This document shows positions 8,090-15,509 of a stretch of 15,758 bases of DNA, one piece after another. The stretch lies in assembly GCA_027364825.1 (NCBI GenBank), contig DAHXOM010000386.1, forward strand, positions 1 through 15,758. Reading direction: 5' to 3'. A program made the position numbers and the translations under genes. Below the pieces are notes generated by a model. That model searched no databases and was not told the DNA's origin. It was given only the letters and a program-made list of their open reading frames with translations. The stretch comes from a bacterium (lineage in GTDB: Bacteria; JAMCPX01). Positions within the stretch are counted from its first letter, which is position 1; each line of letters opens with the position of its first letter.

Positions 8090-9337
8090 ATGGACAATAC
8101 AAATTCATGGTTTAGGAATAAAATAATGCTGGGAATGACACCGAAAGAATATATCAAGAGCAACCTTACCCTGCCGAACCTTATAGCCGCTCTCATCCTC
8201 TGTGTGTCGGTTCCAATTATGGTTTATAGAATACTGTACGGTCTCGGTCCATCAACGAATCTTTCCGATAATTACCCGTGGGGGTTATGGATAGGATTTG
8301 ATATCCTTGTCGGTATTGCTCTGGCAGCTCCGGGGCTTACCCTCGGCACGGCGGTTCATCTGTTCGGAATGGAAAAGTATCATCCTCTTGTCCGTCCTGC
8401 TATTCTTTCAAGCCTGCTTGGGTATATTTTTGCGGTGATTGCCCTGATGTTTGATCTCGGGCGGTATTACCGCATTCCCTATCTTCTCGTATGGTCGTGG
8501 GGGTTCACTTCGATCCTGTTCTTGATAGGATGGCATTTCTTCCTGTATATAAACATATCTATCGTTGAATTCAGTCCGGTGGTTTTCGAATGGCTCAATC
8601 TGAAAAAATGGAAGGATTTTTTCAGTAAATTAACCGTATGGGTCACCATCTTCGGGGTTATCATAGCGGCCGGGCATCAATCGGCACTGGGTGCATTGTA
8701 CCTTGCTGCACGGGCAAAGCTCTATCCCTTATGGTACTCGACTTTGTTACCCATATTTTTTCTGCTGTCCGCTATCTTTGCAGGCATTGCCATGGTTATC
8801 GTAGAAAGCTCACTGTCGCACCGGTTTTTTGCAAACCAGGTAAAAGGTTTTGATCACGCTGAATTTGATCAGCTTACCATCGGCCTTGGTAAAGCAGCAT
8901 CTTCAGCCCTCCTGGTATATTTTCTATTAAAGGTATTCGATCTTGTACGTTTGGAGAATTGGATCTATTTAAATACAGCGTACGGTTATTTGTACCTCGT
9001 CGAGGTCATAGGCTTTGTTCTTGCTCCGGCCATGATGTTTTTATATGCGGCAAGGAACCAAAATGCAAAACTCGTACGGTTTGCAGGTGTCTTAACAGTG
9101 CTTGGTGTTATATTAAACAGGCTCGATGTGTCCATTGTTGCTTTTAATTGGTACCTTCCATCTTCTGAAAAGTACTACCCGAGATGGACAGAGATCATGC
9201 TTACCCTCGGTGTTATCACACTGCTGGTCCTGTCGTACCGCTTCATTGTAAATCGTATGGCAGTACTTCATGAATACGAGGAGCCTGAGACGGAATCGGT
9301 GACCGCGACAGATAAAAAACAGGCGGTTAATTTTTAA
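8090..9337 (+). CDS. hmcC: NrfD-type integral membrane subunit (HmcC)
   Basis: This 415-residue polytopic protein has about ten hydrophobic helices, as in the NrfD/PsrC/HybB family. The early family motif NYPWGLWIGFD lies near residues 62-72, followed by the second-helix segment ending in GTAVHLFG and the DLGRYYRIP loop. No haem or Fe-S motif is seen, as is normal for these quinone-interacting subunits. Known: HmcC pairs with the four-cluster HmcB and exchanges electrons with menaquinone; some relatives are thought to couple this to proton movement. AAGGAAGGA precedes the start. The C-terminal 25 residues are charged and probably cytoplasmic. It closes the structural genes of the complex and is followed 21 bp later by a receiver protein. 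Confidence 0.9.
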   Translation: MDNTNSWFRNKIMLGMTPKEYIKSNLTLPNLIAALILCVSVPIMVYRILYGLGPSTNLSDNYPWGLWIGFDILVGIALAAPGLTLGTAVHLFGMEKYHPLVRPAILSSLLGYIFAVIALMFDLGRYYRIPYLLVWSWGFTSILFLIGWHFFLYINISIVEFSPVVFEWLNLKKWKDFFSKLTVWVTIFGVIIAAGHQSALGALYLAARAKLYPLWYSTLLPIFFLLSAIFAGIAMVIVESSLSHRFFANQVKGFDHAEFDQLTIGLGKAASSALLVYFLLKVFDLVRLENWIYLNTAYGYLYLVEVIGFVLAPAMMFLYAARNQNAKLVRFAGVLTVLGVILNRLDVSIVAFNWYLPSSEKYYPRWTEIMLTLGVITLLVLSYRFIVNRMAVLHEYEEPETESVTATDKKQAVNF

Positions 9338-9358
9338 GAGTAGCAAGAGGTCATTGGA

Positions 9359-9763
9359 ATGAAAACAAGCAAAAAAAACATCTTAATAATAGAAGACGAT
9401 ACCGATTTTGCCGGTTTCCTGAAATATCTGGTAGAGGAAGCCGGCTATACCGCCCTTACGGCCAGCAACAGCGTACAGGCCAACAGGATCCTGTTAAAAC
9501 AAAAGCCGGATCTTATAACACTTGATCTTCTTTTGCCCGGAGAAACAGGCATAAAAATTTTTAGAAAAATCCGCGGTTCACAAAACTGGAAAGATATACC
9601 GATCATTGTAATCACCGGCGTTGATGCCAATACAAACCAGGAGATCAGTTATAAAAACTTTTTAAAGGGTGTCAATTTAAAAGCACCCGAGGCTTACCTT
9701 GAAAAACCAATAGAACAAAATTTTTTGATAAAAATGGTTGATAGGTTATTGGCTGCAGCATAG
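9359..9763 (+). CDS. Receiver-only response regulator, Rrf1-like position
   Basis: This 134-residue protein is a single receiver domain: acidic pocket E12-D13-D14, phospho-acceptor D56 (TLDLLLP), T86 and K116 (LEKPI). It has no output domain. It shares with the regulator at 44-517 the extended segment between the switch Thr and the conserved Lys (here about 29 residues) and the motif GIK-x-F after the phosphorylation site, so the two are probably related. Known: in D. vulgaris a receiver protein, Rrf1, lies directly after hmcF in the hmc operon, followed by the DNA-binding repressor Rrf2. Here only the Rrf1-like gene is present; the next gene is convergent. It may receive phosphate from the kinase at 514-1650, but this is inference. 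Confidence 0.88.
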   Translation: MKTSKKNILIIEDDTDFAGFLKYLVEEAGYTALTASNSVQANRILLKQKPDLITLDLLLPGETGIKIFRKIRGSQNWKDIPIIVITGVDANTNQEISYKNFLKGVNLKAPEAYLEKPIEQNFLIKMVDRLLAAA

Positions 9764-9799
9764 GAATAACCGTCTTTTATCCGTTGCAGGATTTACCGA

Positions 9800-10759
9800 T
9801 CAGCGTATCATGCTTTTATAGAATTCCTCTTCCTTGATGGACTGGATCCAGAGCATATCGGAAACGATACTGAAATCAGGGATATCGGATTCGCTGATCT
9901 CTTTGAAGACAATAGATATATCGGTCCAGCGTGATGCAATCTGCTTCATCATTGATACGGCCTTTTTATTTGCAAAAGCTTCAAGAAAATCCGCATACAT
10001 TTTTCTGAACCCGCCGCCCCCTGTTCCCCTTTTCTCTATTACCTGATACGCAAAGCGCGCAAGCCATTTCCAGTCCGGAAGTTCCTTCCATTCCTGGACC
10101 TTTTTGGATGCAAGCTGAATACCTTTTACACCGTAACCTTCAAAATCGGCGGATGATATCATGGTGTTTGCATTCGATACAGCTGCCATGGTAAAGAGTT
10201 TTTTCTTATGCAGTTCGAAGGCGGGTTTTGGCAGGGGAGCAAAATGGGCGTGTTCACCCTCGGGAAAGTTTCCATGTATTATCCCTTCAATCAGGGAACC
10301 GAAACCGCATTTCGTAAGCCCTTTTCGCTCTGTATCCGAGATGTAAGCACTATCATCGTCAAGGTTGTACCCCCACAGAATTACAGCATGACCCGGAAAA
10401 TGTGTTTTGCTCTTGTAATAATCAAGATAATAAATATCGGTCCTGAGCAATACGGGAATATTATTGTCTATGCTTGAAATGAGCGCAGATTTTATACCTT
10501 CTTCCGTATCAATCTCCTGCCACTTGAAGTCAACGCCGATATTGTCGAAGAATTTCTTTTCTATATCCGCTGATCGGTAGTGCATCATTCTTGACGGGCT
10601 CAATCCTTCGATATACCAGAACCCTATACCTTCTCCCGTGCCGAAACACTCGGGTTCTGTCAGCGCATACCCGTAAAAATTCATAAGATCGCACAGTGCA
10701 GATGAAGCACAGTGCTTTCCCGGTTTATGAGTCCAATGTTCTATTATCTTTTCAGGCAT
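9800..10759 (-). CDS. BtrH-family papain-fold protein
   Basis: This 319-residue soluble protein has no signal peptide. The N-terminal half resembles the BtrH N-terminal domain: KPGKHC17ASSAL, then TGEGIGFWYIEGLSP near 41-55. A plausible catalytic set is C17, H124 (FPGHAVILWGY) and D142 (YISD). The C-terminal half (about 165-319) resembles the domain that often follows it (DUF4872). Known: BtrH is the acyltransferase of butirosin biosynthesis, which moves an acyl group from a carrier protein to an amine; most relatives have no known substrate. It is the last gene of the - strand series, 35 bp after pgi, with only a weak AAAGGG upstream. No carrier protein or antibiotic gene is nearby, so secondary metabolism is not supported. 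An acyltransferase, amidase or peptidase activity remains open. Confidence 0.7.
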   Translation of the reverse strand: MPEKIIEHWTHKPGKHCASSALCDLMNFYGYALTEPECFGTGEGIGFWYIEGLSPSRMMHYRSADIEKKFFDNIGVDFKWQEIDTEEGIKSALISSIDNNIPVLLRTDIYYLDYYKSKTHFPGHAVILWGYNLDDDSAYISDTERKGLTKCGFGSLIEGIIHGNFPEGEHAHFAPLPKPAFELHKKKLFTMAAVSNANTMISSADFEGYGVKGIQLASKKVQEWKELPDWKWLARFAYQVIEKRGTGGGGFRKMYADFLEAFANKKAVSMMKQIASRWTDISIVFKEISESDIPDFSIVSDMLWIQSIKEEEFYKSMIR

Positions 10760-10794
10760 TTTCTATGGATACCCTTTCGAATCATACCAACCAA

Positions 10795-12111
10795 TTATTG
10801 CAAAAGCTGTTTGAGTATTCTCTTGCCTTCTTCTACCCCGGGCTGGTCGAACGGATTTATCTGATAAAGATATCCTATGAAAACAACCAGCAGCTCAAAC
10901 AGTACAAACAGCTCGCCAAGGGTTTTCGGGGTAAGCTCGGGTATGGATATCGTTATTGACGGACGCGATGAGTTGATCAGCGACATCCGTGTTGCATTCA
11001 TCTCCGCATGGAGGAGCATATCGAGTGTTTTACCGAACAGGTGCCCGTATTCAACATCAACCGGCGGAACAGGAACAATCTTTTTTTCCTTGATAGCTAC
11101 CTTGGCTATCTCAATAAACGTTATGAGCTTATCAGCGGGCCCTTCTTTATAGAGCTGAAGCTGTGAATGCTGGTCTGTCACGCCGAGCGCCCTTACCGGC
11201 GTTGTGCCGGTATGGATCTCTTTGCCGTCCCTTGAATGCTTTTTTCCGAGGCTTTCTGCCCACAGCTGGGCAATCCATTCAGCGAAATCCGTAAGGAGTG
11301 AAGAATACGGCATAAAGACCATGATATTTTTGTTTAACTGCCTGTGCATAAGATAGTATACGATAGCTATTTCCCCTATGTTCACGCCTTTGGTTTTCAT
11401 GAATGAATCCCGGATCTTTTTTCCCCCATCCACAAATTCGGATATATTGATATCCATAAATGAAGCGGGAAATAATCCTACAGAAGATAGTACGGAATAT
11501 CTTCCGCCAACATTCTGCGGTATGGGAAGTACAGGGATACTGTACTTCCGGGACAATTGATACAGTGCCCCGATGTCCGGTGTTGTTATAAAAACAAAGT
11601 GTTTGCTCAATGACTTTGCACCAACCAGTTTTTTGAAATCGTTAATAAGGATAAACAGTTGTGCCATAGTTTCAACCGTCTCTCCTGATTTGCTTATGGC
11701 AATAACGAGCGCCTTCTTAAGATTTACCTTCTGGAGCGTAAAGGAAAACAGTGTAGAATCTATATTGTCAAGGACGTGTATATTCACCTTTGATTTTGAC
11801 GTATAAGCAAAAGCTTGCTTTATGGCACGTGCGCCAAGCGCAGAGCCGCCAATACCGAGCACCATAATATCTGTATATTTCGACAGGGGGTATTTATCCG
11901 CAAGGGCCTTAATACCCTTTATCATATCCGCATCATCGAGGAGAGACAAGAATCCTGTCTTGTTGTTTGATATCGACTGCAGAAGATCTTCTGCAGTTAC
12001 ATTCATTTTGTCCTGCACTGCCATGATAGCATTCGCCGCAAGACCATCCTTTGAAGAGAGGTACTGGCTCATGGCAAAATTAGTATTTATTGATATGTCG
12101 CCAATGTTCAT
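10795..12111 (-). CDS. pgi: Glucose-6-phosphate isomerase
   Basis: This 438-residue enzyme interconverts glucose 6-phosphate and fructose 6-phosphate in the cytoplasm. Visible hallmarks are the first sugar-isomerase (SIS) motif GIGGSALGARA (86-96), the second phosphate-binding segment AISKSGETVETMAQ (138-151), GGRYSVLSSVGLFP (202-215), the signature with catalytic E286 (WAESLGK) and H315 in VTDQHSQLQLY (311-321), and the C-terminal Lys in QPGVEEGK (430). The length fits the short bacterial class rather than the roughly 550-residue E. coli type. The ATG lies 3 bp after the thioesterase stop with no evident Shine-Dalgarno, so translational coupling is likely. With transketolase at the other end of the cluster it gives the region a sugar-phosphate character, but it sits among acyl/lipid-type genes. 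Confidence 0.95.
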   Translation of the reverse strand: MNIGDISINTNFAMSQYLSSKDGLAANAIMAVQDKMNVTAEDLLQSISNNKTGFLSLLDDADMIKGIKALADKYPLSKYTDIMVLGIGGSALGARAIKQAFAYTSKSKVNIHVLDNIDSTLFSFTLQKVNLKKALVIAISKSGETVETMAQLFILINDFKKLVGAKSLSKHFVFITTPDIGALYQLSRKYSIPVLPIPQNVGGRYSVLSSVGLFPASFMDINISEFVDGGKKIRDSFMKTKGVNIGEIAIVYYLMHRQLNKNIMVFMPYSSLLTDFAEWIAQLWAESLGKKHSRDGKEIHTGTTPVRALGVTDQHSQLQLYKEGPADKLITFIEIAKVAIKEKKIVPVPPVDVEYGHLFGKTLDMLLHAEMNATRMSLINSSRPSITISIPELTPKTLGELFVLFELLVVFIGYLYQINPFDQPGVEEGKRILKQLLQ

Positions 12112-12114
12112 AAT

Positions 12115-12528
12115 TTATACAGACAAAAACATTTCCCGTACGTTCTGCGGGATCATGCAGGCTTTCATGGTCGCAGGATTGATTGAAACAGTTACGGTAT
12201 GCGCCGTAGCAACGATGCGATCATGATCCTCATCCTGTGTTATTTCGTATTCAAGGGTAAATGCCCTGTCCTTCATCTCCTTTAATTTAACGTAGATGTT
12301 TAAAACATCGTCTGCGGTTGCTGTGCTCTTGTAATGTATGCATGCCTCCACGAGCACAAAGTCTATGCCGTATTTCAAACGGTCTTTTACCGATATGCCC
12401 GCCTTTCTGAGAAACTCGATCCTTGCTACCTCAAGGTAGGTCATATAGGTCCCATTGTTGACAATACCCTGAGCGTCGGTTTCTACAAACCGTACCCGTA
12501 CCTGTGTTTTGAGATTAAAACCTTCCAT
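12115..12528 (-). CDS. 4HBT-family hotdog acyl-CoA thioesterase
   Basis: This 137-residue protein is a single hotdog domain of the YbgC/FcbC type. The diagnostic N-terminal segment reads RFVETDAQGIVNNGTYMTYL, followed by EVARIEFLRKAG; D18 is the expected catalytic Asp. The remaining strands (ACIHYKSTATADDVLNIYV, TLEYEITQDEDHDRIVATAHTVTVSI) fit the fold. Known: this family hydrolyses acyl-CoA thioesters, including 4-hydroxybenzoyl-CoA and short-chain or phospholipid-related acyl groups; substrate cannot be read from sequence. AAGG lies about 7 bases before the ATG, the gene begins 10 bp after the upstream SCP2-like gene and ends 3 bp before pgi, so it belongs to one operon. Its neighbours hint at a hydrophobic acyl substrate. 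Confidence 0.87.
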   Translation of the reverse strand: MEGFNLKTQVRVRFVETDAQGIVNNGTYMTYLEVARIEFLRKAGISVKDRLKYGIDFVLVEACIHYKSTATADDVLNIYVKLKEMKDRAFTLEYEITQDEDHDRIVATAHTVTVSINPATMKACMIPQNVREMFLSV

Positions 12529-12538
12529 GTCTTGTGCC

Positions 12539-12958
12539 TTAATAAACCGAAAACAGCTTTGTTATGTGGGTCAGGAGCAACGGGTGCTTCAACAGCCCCT
12601 GTATCTTCAGCTTGCCATTGAATAGCATGCCGAGAATTTCCCTGCCGGTCTTGTCAAAATAATACGGCAGTCCTGCCTTTATTTTCAAGGTGCTAAGTTT
12701 CAGGATATTGTCCGAATCTGTTTCTATCGTTAGTTTGCACGGCTGCTTTATCCCGTCGTAAATAACAACACTGCCTTTATTGCACTCAAGCGTCAGGCTT
12801 ACCTCAATATCCCTGGCCGAGATCGCAATATTGCCGTTTAATGCAGTTAAATCCTTCGCACGCCCGGGGTGATTGCCTATGTTCTGGGACATCAGGTCCC
12901 TGATCATGGCTGCCAAGCCGTTTTCCTGCGCCCCCTTATCCAGGGTGATCTGCCCCAT
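12539..12958 (-). CDS. Small SCP2-like lipid-carrier domain protein
   Basis: This 139-residue soluble protein has no signal peptide. From about residue 40 it follows the SCP2 (sterol carrier protein 2) pattern: LNGNIAISARDIEVSLTLEC, then NKGSVVIYDG, a strand with ETDSDNILKLSTLK, and the C-terminal GKLKIQGLLKHPLLLTHITKL, which matches the family's G-K-L-K-x-x-G-x-x hydrophobic helix. Known: SCP2 domains hold hydrophobic ligands such as fatty acyl-CoA; bacterial stand-alone forms are poorly studied. The ATG follows the alcohol dehydrogenase stop by 2 bp (TGAGCATG) without a good Shine-Dalgarno, suggesting coupled translation. It is only distantly similar to the second SCP2 protein at 14184-14654, so the call is less sure than for that one. 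Confidence 0.7.
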   Translation of the reverse strand: MGQITLDKGAQENGLAAMIRDLMSQNIGNHPGRAKDLTALNGNIAISARDIEVSLTLECNKGSVVIYDGIKQPCKLTIETDSDNILKLSTLKIKAGLPYYFDKTGREILGMLFNGKLKIQGLLKHPLLLTHITKLFSVY

Positions 12959-12960
12959 GC

Positions 12961-14121
12961 TCAGAAGGCCTGTTTGAGTATCTTCAATGTTTCTTCCGGA
13001 TCGAATATCGGCTTCGCATTGTAAACGATAGAACCATCTGAGATCGCATCCTCGGCAACCTGCTTCAGTCCGTCTTCCTTGACGCCGACTTCCCTTAACT
13101 TCTGCGGCATTTTTACACGCTTGGTGAGGGTCCAGATCGCCTCTGCTGCTTTATGTGCGGCAGCTTCATCACTCAACCCCTTAATATCGACACCCATTGC
13201 CTGGGCCGCCATCTTATACTTGTCTGCCACTGCGTCCAGATTGTACTCTATACAATACGGCAGCAGGATGCTGTTCGCGACTCCGTGGGGCACACCGAAC
13301 CTGCCCCCGACACTGTGCGCGAGGGCATGTACAACGCCGACCTGCGCATTACCGAAAGCAACGCCTGCCAGATTGGCTGCTATCTGCATCTGCCCCCTTG
13401 CCAAAATATCCTTGCCATTATCAACCGCTTTCGGCAGGAATTCCACTATCAACCGTATTCCCTGCAATGCAAGACCGTCCGTGATGGGTGTTGCCTGCTG
13501 GGAGTGCATTGCCTCTATACAGTGGCTCATTGCATCCATGCCGGTTCCGGCGGTCACATTTGCAGGCATGCTGAGGGTCATCATGGGATCGAGTATGCCG
13601 ACATTCGGAATTATATAGTTGTCCGCGTAGAGGAGTTTCCGGTGTTTTTCATGATCTTTAATGACTGCTGCGTAGGTAACCTCACTGCCGGTACCTGCCG
13701 TGGTCGGAATAACGATGTGCGGGGTAATAGGCCCTGTTAAGAAATTAATGCCCGAATGATCTTCTATCTTACCGCCTAAAGCAAGGACGATGGCAATGCC
13801 TTTTGCCGTATCTATGGAACTGCCGCCGCCGACTGTTACAATACAATCAGCACCGACGGACCTCGCATAATCGGCACCTTTATTCACGATATGGGTACCC
13901 GTGTCCGGTTCTATATCGGAAAACATGCCGGCAAATTTGGAAGACAGTGATTTCTTTACCTTCTCGACCATCTCACTCTTTTCAAGGAATTTATCCGTTA
14001 CCAGCAATACCTTCTTTCCTTTCAGAGCTTCCACCTCCTGCAACACCTCGCTTGCCGAGCCCTTGCCAAAGATGATTTTTGTCGGGTTACGATATATAAA
14101 ATTCAGATCAGCATCATACAT
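12961..14121 (-). CDS. Iron-containing NAD(P)-dependent alcohol dehydrogenase
   Basis: This 386-residue group III dehydrogenase has the nucleotide-binding motif GGGSSIDTAKG (98-108), PTTAGTGSEVT (139-149), and metal ligands D196, H200, H265 and H279 in the segments GMDAMSHCIEA and VHALAHSVGG...VPHG. The D196/H200 pair and the 14-residue step between the last two His match E. coli FucO, so the metal site is complete. It oxidises an alcohol or reduces an aldehyde in the cytoplasm. The substrate (for example lactaldehyde, 1,3-propanediol, butanol or a longer alcohol) cannot be assigned. GGAG lies 6 bases before the ATG. The gene sits between two SCP2-family genes, after a hairpin, and is tightly linked to the downstream genes, which points to a hydrophobic substrate as a hypothesis. 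Confidence 0.92.
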   Translation of the reverse strand: MYDADLNFIYRNPTKIIFGKGSASEVLQEVEALKGKKVLLVTDKFLEKSEMVEKVKKSLSSKFAGMFSDIEPDTGTHIVNKGADYARSVGADCIVTVGGGSSIDTAKGIAIVLALGGKIEDHSGINFLTGPITPHIVIPTTAGTGSEVTYAAVIKDHEKHRKLLYADNYIIPNVGILDPMMTLSMPANVTAGTGMDAMSHCIEAMHSQQATPITDGLALQGIRLIVEFLPKAVDNGKDILARGQMQIAANLAGVAFGNAQVGVVHALAHSVGGRFGVPHGVANSILLPYCIEYNLDAVADKYKMAAQAMGVDIKGLSDEAAAHKAAEAIWTLTKRVKMPQKLREVGVKEDGLKQVAEDAISDGSIVYNAKPIFDPEETLKILKQAF

Positions 14122-14150
14122 ACAGTACTCCTTTTTTTGAGAACTATCAT

Positions 14151-14174
14151 CAGGGCAGGGATAAGCCTGCCCTG
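14151..14174 (-). terminator. Strong intergenic hairpin (attenuator or processing site)
   Basis: Seen: CAGGGCAGG (14151-14159), a six-base loop, and CCTGCCCTG (14166-14174), a perfect 9-bp GC-rich stem. It lies in the 62-bp gap between the SCP2 gene and the alcohol dehydrogenase gene. In the direction of transcription (-) no run of U follows the stem; ATGATAGTTCTC comes next, and the ribosome-binding AAAAAAAGGAG starts 13 bases on. It is therefore not a standard Rho-independent terminator. It may be a partial terminator, an RNA processing or stability element that sets different levels for SCP2 and the dehydrogenase, or a dyad bound by protein. Confidence 0.5.
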
Positions 14175-14183
14175 TAATAAGCG

Positions 14184-14654
14184 TTATTCGTCAACAAACT
14201 TGGTGTCTATCATTGTTGCCGAATCAACAAGGTCCTGTGCAGCTTTGACAAACCGTACGATTGTCGGGAGATCGCCCTTGAGCTTTAACTTACCCTGCAT
14301 CATACCTTTTACCGGGTCGAGCTCCTTTTTGAGGACGGCCTTCCAGCGCGCGTATCCGCCGGAGATCACAAACTTGGCTTTATTGGCTTCATCTACCGAT
14401 ACCCTCTTTGCCTCTTTACAAACGCCGTGATAAAGGTCAAGCCATACCCCGACTGCTGTTTCATCCGCTTTGAGCTGCTTGCTCAAAATAGGATCAAGCC
14501 GTGCCTTTTGAAGGGCATTTTCATCGTCCAGCTCAAGAATAAGAGCAATGGTGCCATGCTCCCAGTTTGCCCCGGACTCTTTGTAGTTAGGGTTTGAATT
14601 GATCTTTACCTTGTACTCCGCTATCCATTCTTCACTTGGAAAAGGAATTGCCAT
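14184..14654 (-). CDS. SCP2 sterol-carrier-family protein
   Basis: This 156-residue soluble protein starts at the ATG of MAIPFPSEEW, chosen because AAAAGGAGGT lies 7-8 bases upstream; an in-frame ATG 11 codons earlier has no such site and would swallow it. The C-terminal half follows the SCP2 pattern closely: FVISGGYARWKAVL, then DPVKGMMQGKLKLKGDL, then a helix (PTIVRFVKAAQDLVDS) and TKF near the end. Known: this domain binds acyl chains or other hydrophobic molecules; stand-alone copies are frequent in anaerobic deltaproteobacteria and clostridia, with unknown ligands. It lies 59 bp after the CinA-like gene and before the iron alcohol dehydrogenase, separated from it by the hairpin at 14151-14174. 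The excellent ribosome site suggests high expression. Confidence 0.85.
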   Translation of the reverse strand: MAIPFPSEEWIAEYKVKINSNPNYKESGANWEHGTIALILELDDENALQKARLDPILSKQLKADETAVGVWLDLYHGVCKEAKRVSVDEANKAKFVISGGYARWKAVLKKELDPVKGMMQGKLKLKGDLPTIVRFVKAAQDLVDSATMIDTKFVDE

Positions 14655-14713
14655 AATTCTTACCTCCTTTTTTATATTTTTTATCACACTGTTTTAAATA
14701 AACAAGCTATTTG

Positions 14714-15502
14714 TTACTTACGCATAAGCTGATGCAACATTTCCATTGCGCCATAAACCCTGTCTTCAACAAGAGTCCTGTTTTTGCCGGCAGACGTGAA
14801 GAATACCTCAAGAGACTTCTCTTTTAAGAATCCTGCCGGGCTCGATTTGATATATACATCCGGAAACGCAGCGGAAACCTTATCAAGCAGTATCCTGAGG
14901 ACACTTTCATCGTAGCTTTTTGTCCGGAGGGATTTTTCGAACCAGACGTTGTTTGATACATGCTTTTTGATCCAGTCAAGAATAGAGGTGTCAAAGATAG
15001 CCTTTGCTTCAGCAGGTATACCGGGCAGACAAAATATGGCTGTAGTGCCTTTCTTCAAAAAAACAGCGGGCGCAGTACCGACAGGATTCTGAAGAGGTTT
15101 TGCTCCTGCGGGCAGAATGCCCATCTTTATCCTGCCTTCGTTCCATCCTTTGGTATGCAACAGTCCCTTCCGGTATAATTCGTCATACCGTTTTTCAAGC
15201 ATTGCCATGGCCTTTTTGTTTTTTACGAGGCTCTTGTTGACGGCTTTTGCCGCTGCCTGAAGCGTCATATCGTCGGCGGTTGGACCAAGCCCCCCTGTTG
15301 TTATAATGAGCGAGGGTTTTGATGCGAGTGCGGTTCTTATTGTTCTAACGATATCTGCGGAAACATCATCTATGACATGAATACTCAAGACCCTTGCGCC
15401 GAGCAGGGTAATGTTGCGCGCAAGGTAATTGGAATTGGTGTCCAGTGTCCTGCCGTTTATCAACTCCCTGCCTATTGCGATAATAACCGCATCATCATTC
15501 AT
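14714..15502 (-). CDS. CinA/MoCF-type domain protein lacking the amidase domain
   Basis: This 262-residue protein carries the molybdopterin-binding-like domain of CinA: GRELINGRTLDTNSNYLA (11-28), TTGGLGPTADDMT (68-80), and later NPVGTAPAV and CLPGIPAEAKAIF. The C-terminal CinA amidase (nicotinamide-nucleotide deamidation) domain is absent; the protein ends near 260 residues, against about 410-430 for full CinA. Known: the N-terminal domain of CinA-type proteins has ADP-ribose pyrophosphatase-like (COG1058) activity; stand-alone forms occur in archaea and various bacteria. I chose the ATG at 15502; a TTG three codons earlier is an alternative. Neither has a Shine-Dalgarno. It follows transketolase by 77 bp. 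NAD metabolite repair is the best guess, competence is unlikely. Confidence 0.82.
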   Translation of the reverse strand: MNDDAVIIAIGRELINGRTLDTNSNYLARNITLLGARVLSIHVIDDVSADIVRTIRTALASKPSLIITTGGLGPTADDMTLQAAAKAVNKSLVKNKKAMAMLEKRYDELYRKGLLHTKGWNEGRIKMGILPAGAKPLQNPVGTAPAVFLKKGTTAIFCLPGIPAEAKAIFDTSILDWIKKHVSNNVWFEKSLRTKSYDESVLRILLDKVSAAFPDVYIKSSPAGFLKEKSLEVFFTSAGKNRTLVEDRVYGAMEMLHQLMRK

Positions 15503-15509
15503 GGGTAAC

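Noticed and set aside
9764..9799. Possible bidirectional terminator between the convergent operons
   Set aside because: Only a 4-bp stem (ATCC/GGAT at about 9779-9792) with no proper U tract on either strand; too weak to call.
13079..13618. Long open frame (179 codons) on the + strand opposite the alcohol dehydrogenase
   Set aside because: It is fully antisense to a dehydrogenase with all its motifs, its protein has no recognisable domain, and it has no supporting ribosome site; treated as a shadow frame.
14655..14687. Longer N terminus for the SCP2 protein from an upstream in-frame ATG
   Set aside because: The extension is Lys-rich and low in family similarity, and it would include the strong AAAGGAGGT ribosome site of the downstream ATG as coding sequence.
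14690..14713. Small hairpin (AACAA/TTGTT) and AT-rich promoter-like sequence after the CinA-like gene
   Set aside because: The stem is five weak base pairs, and the best -10 like hexamer would place the start inside the ribosome site; not supportable.
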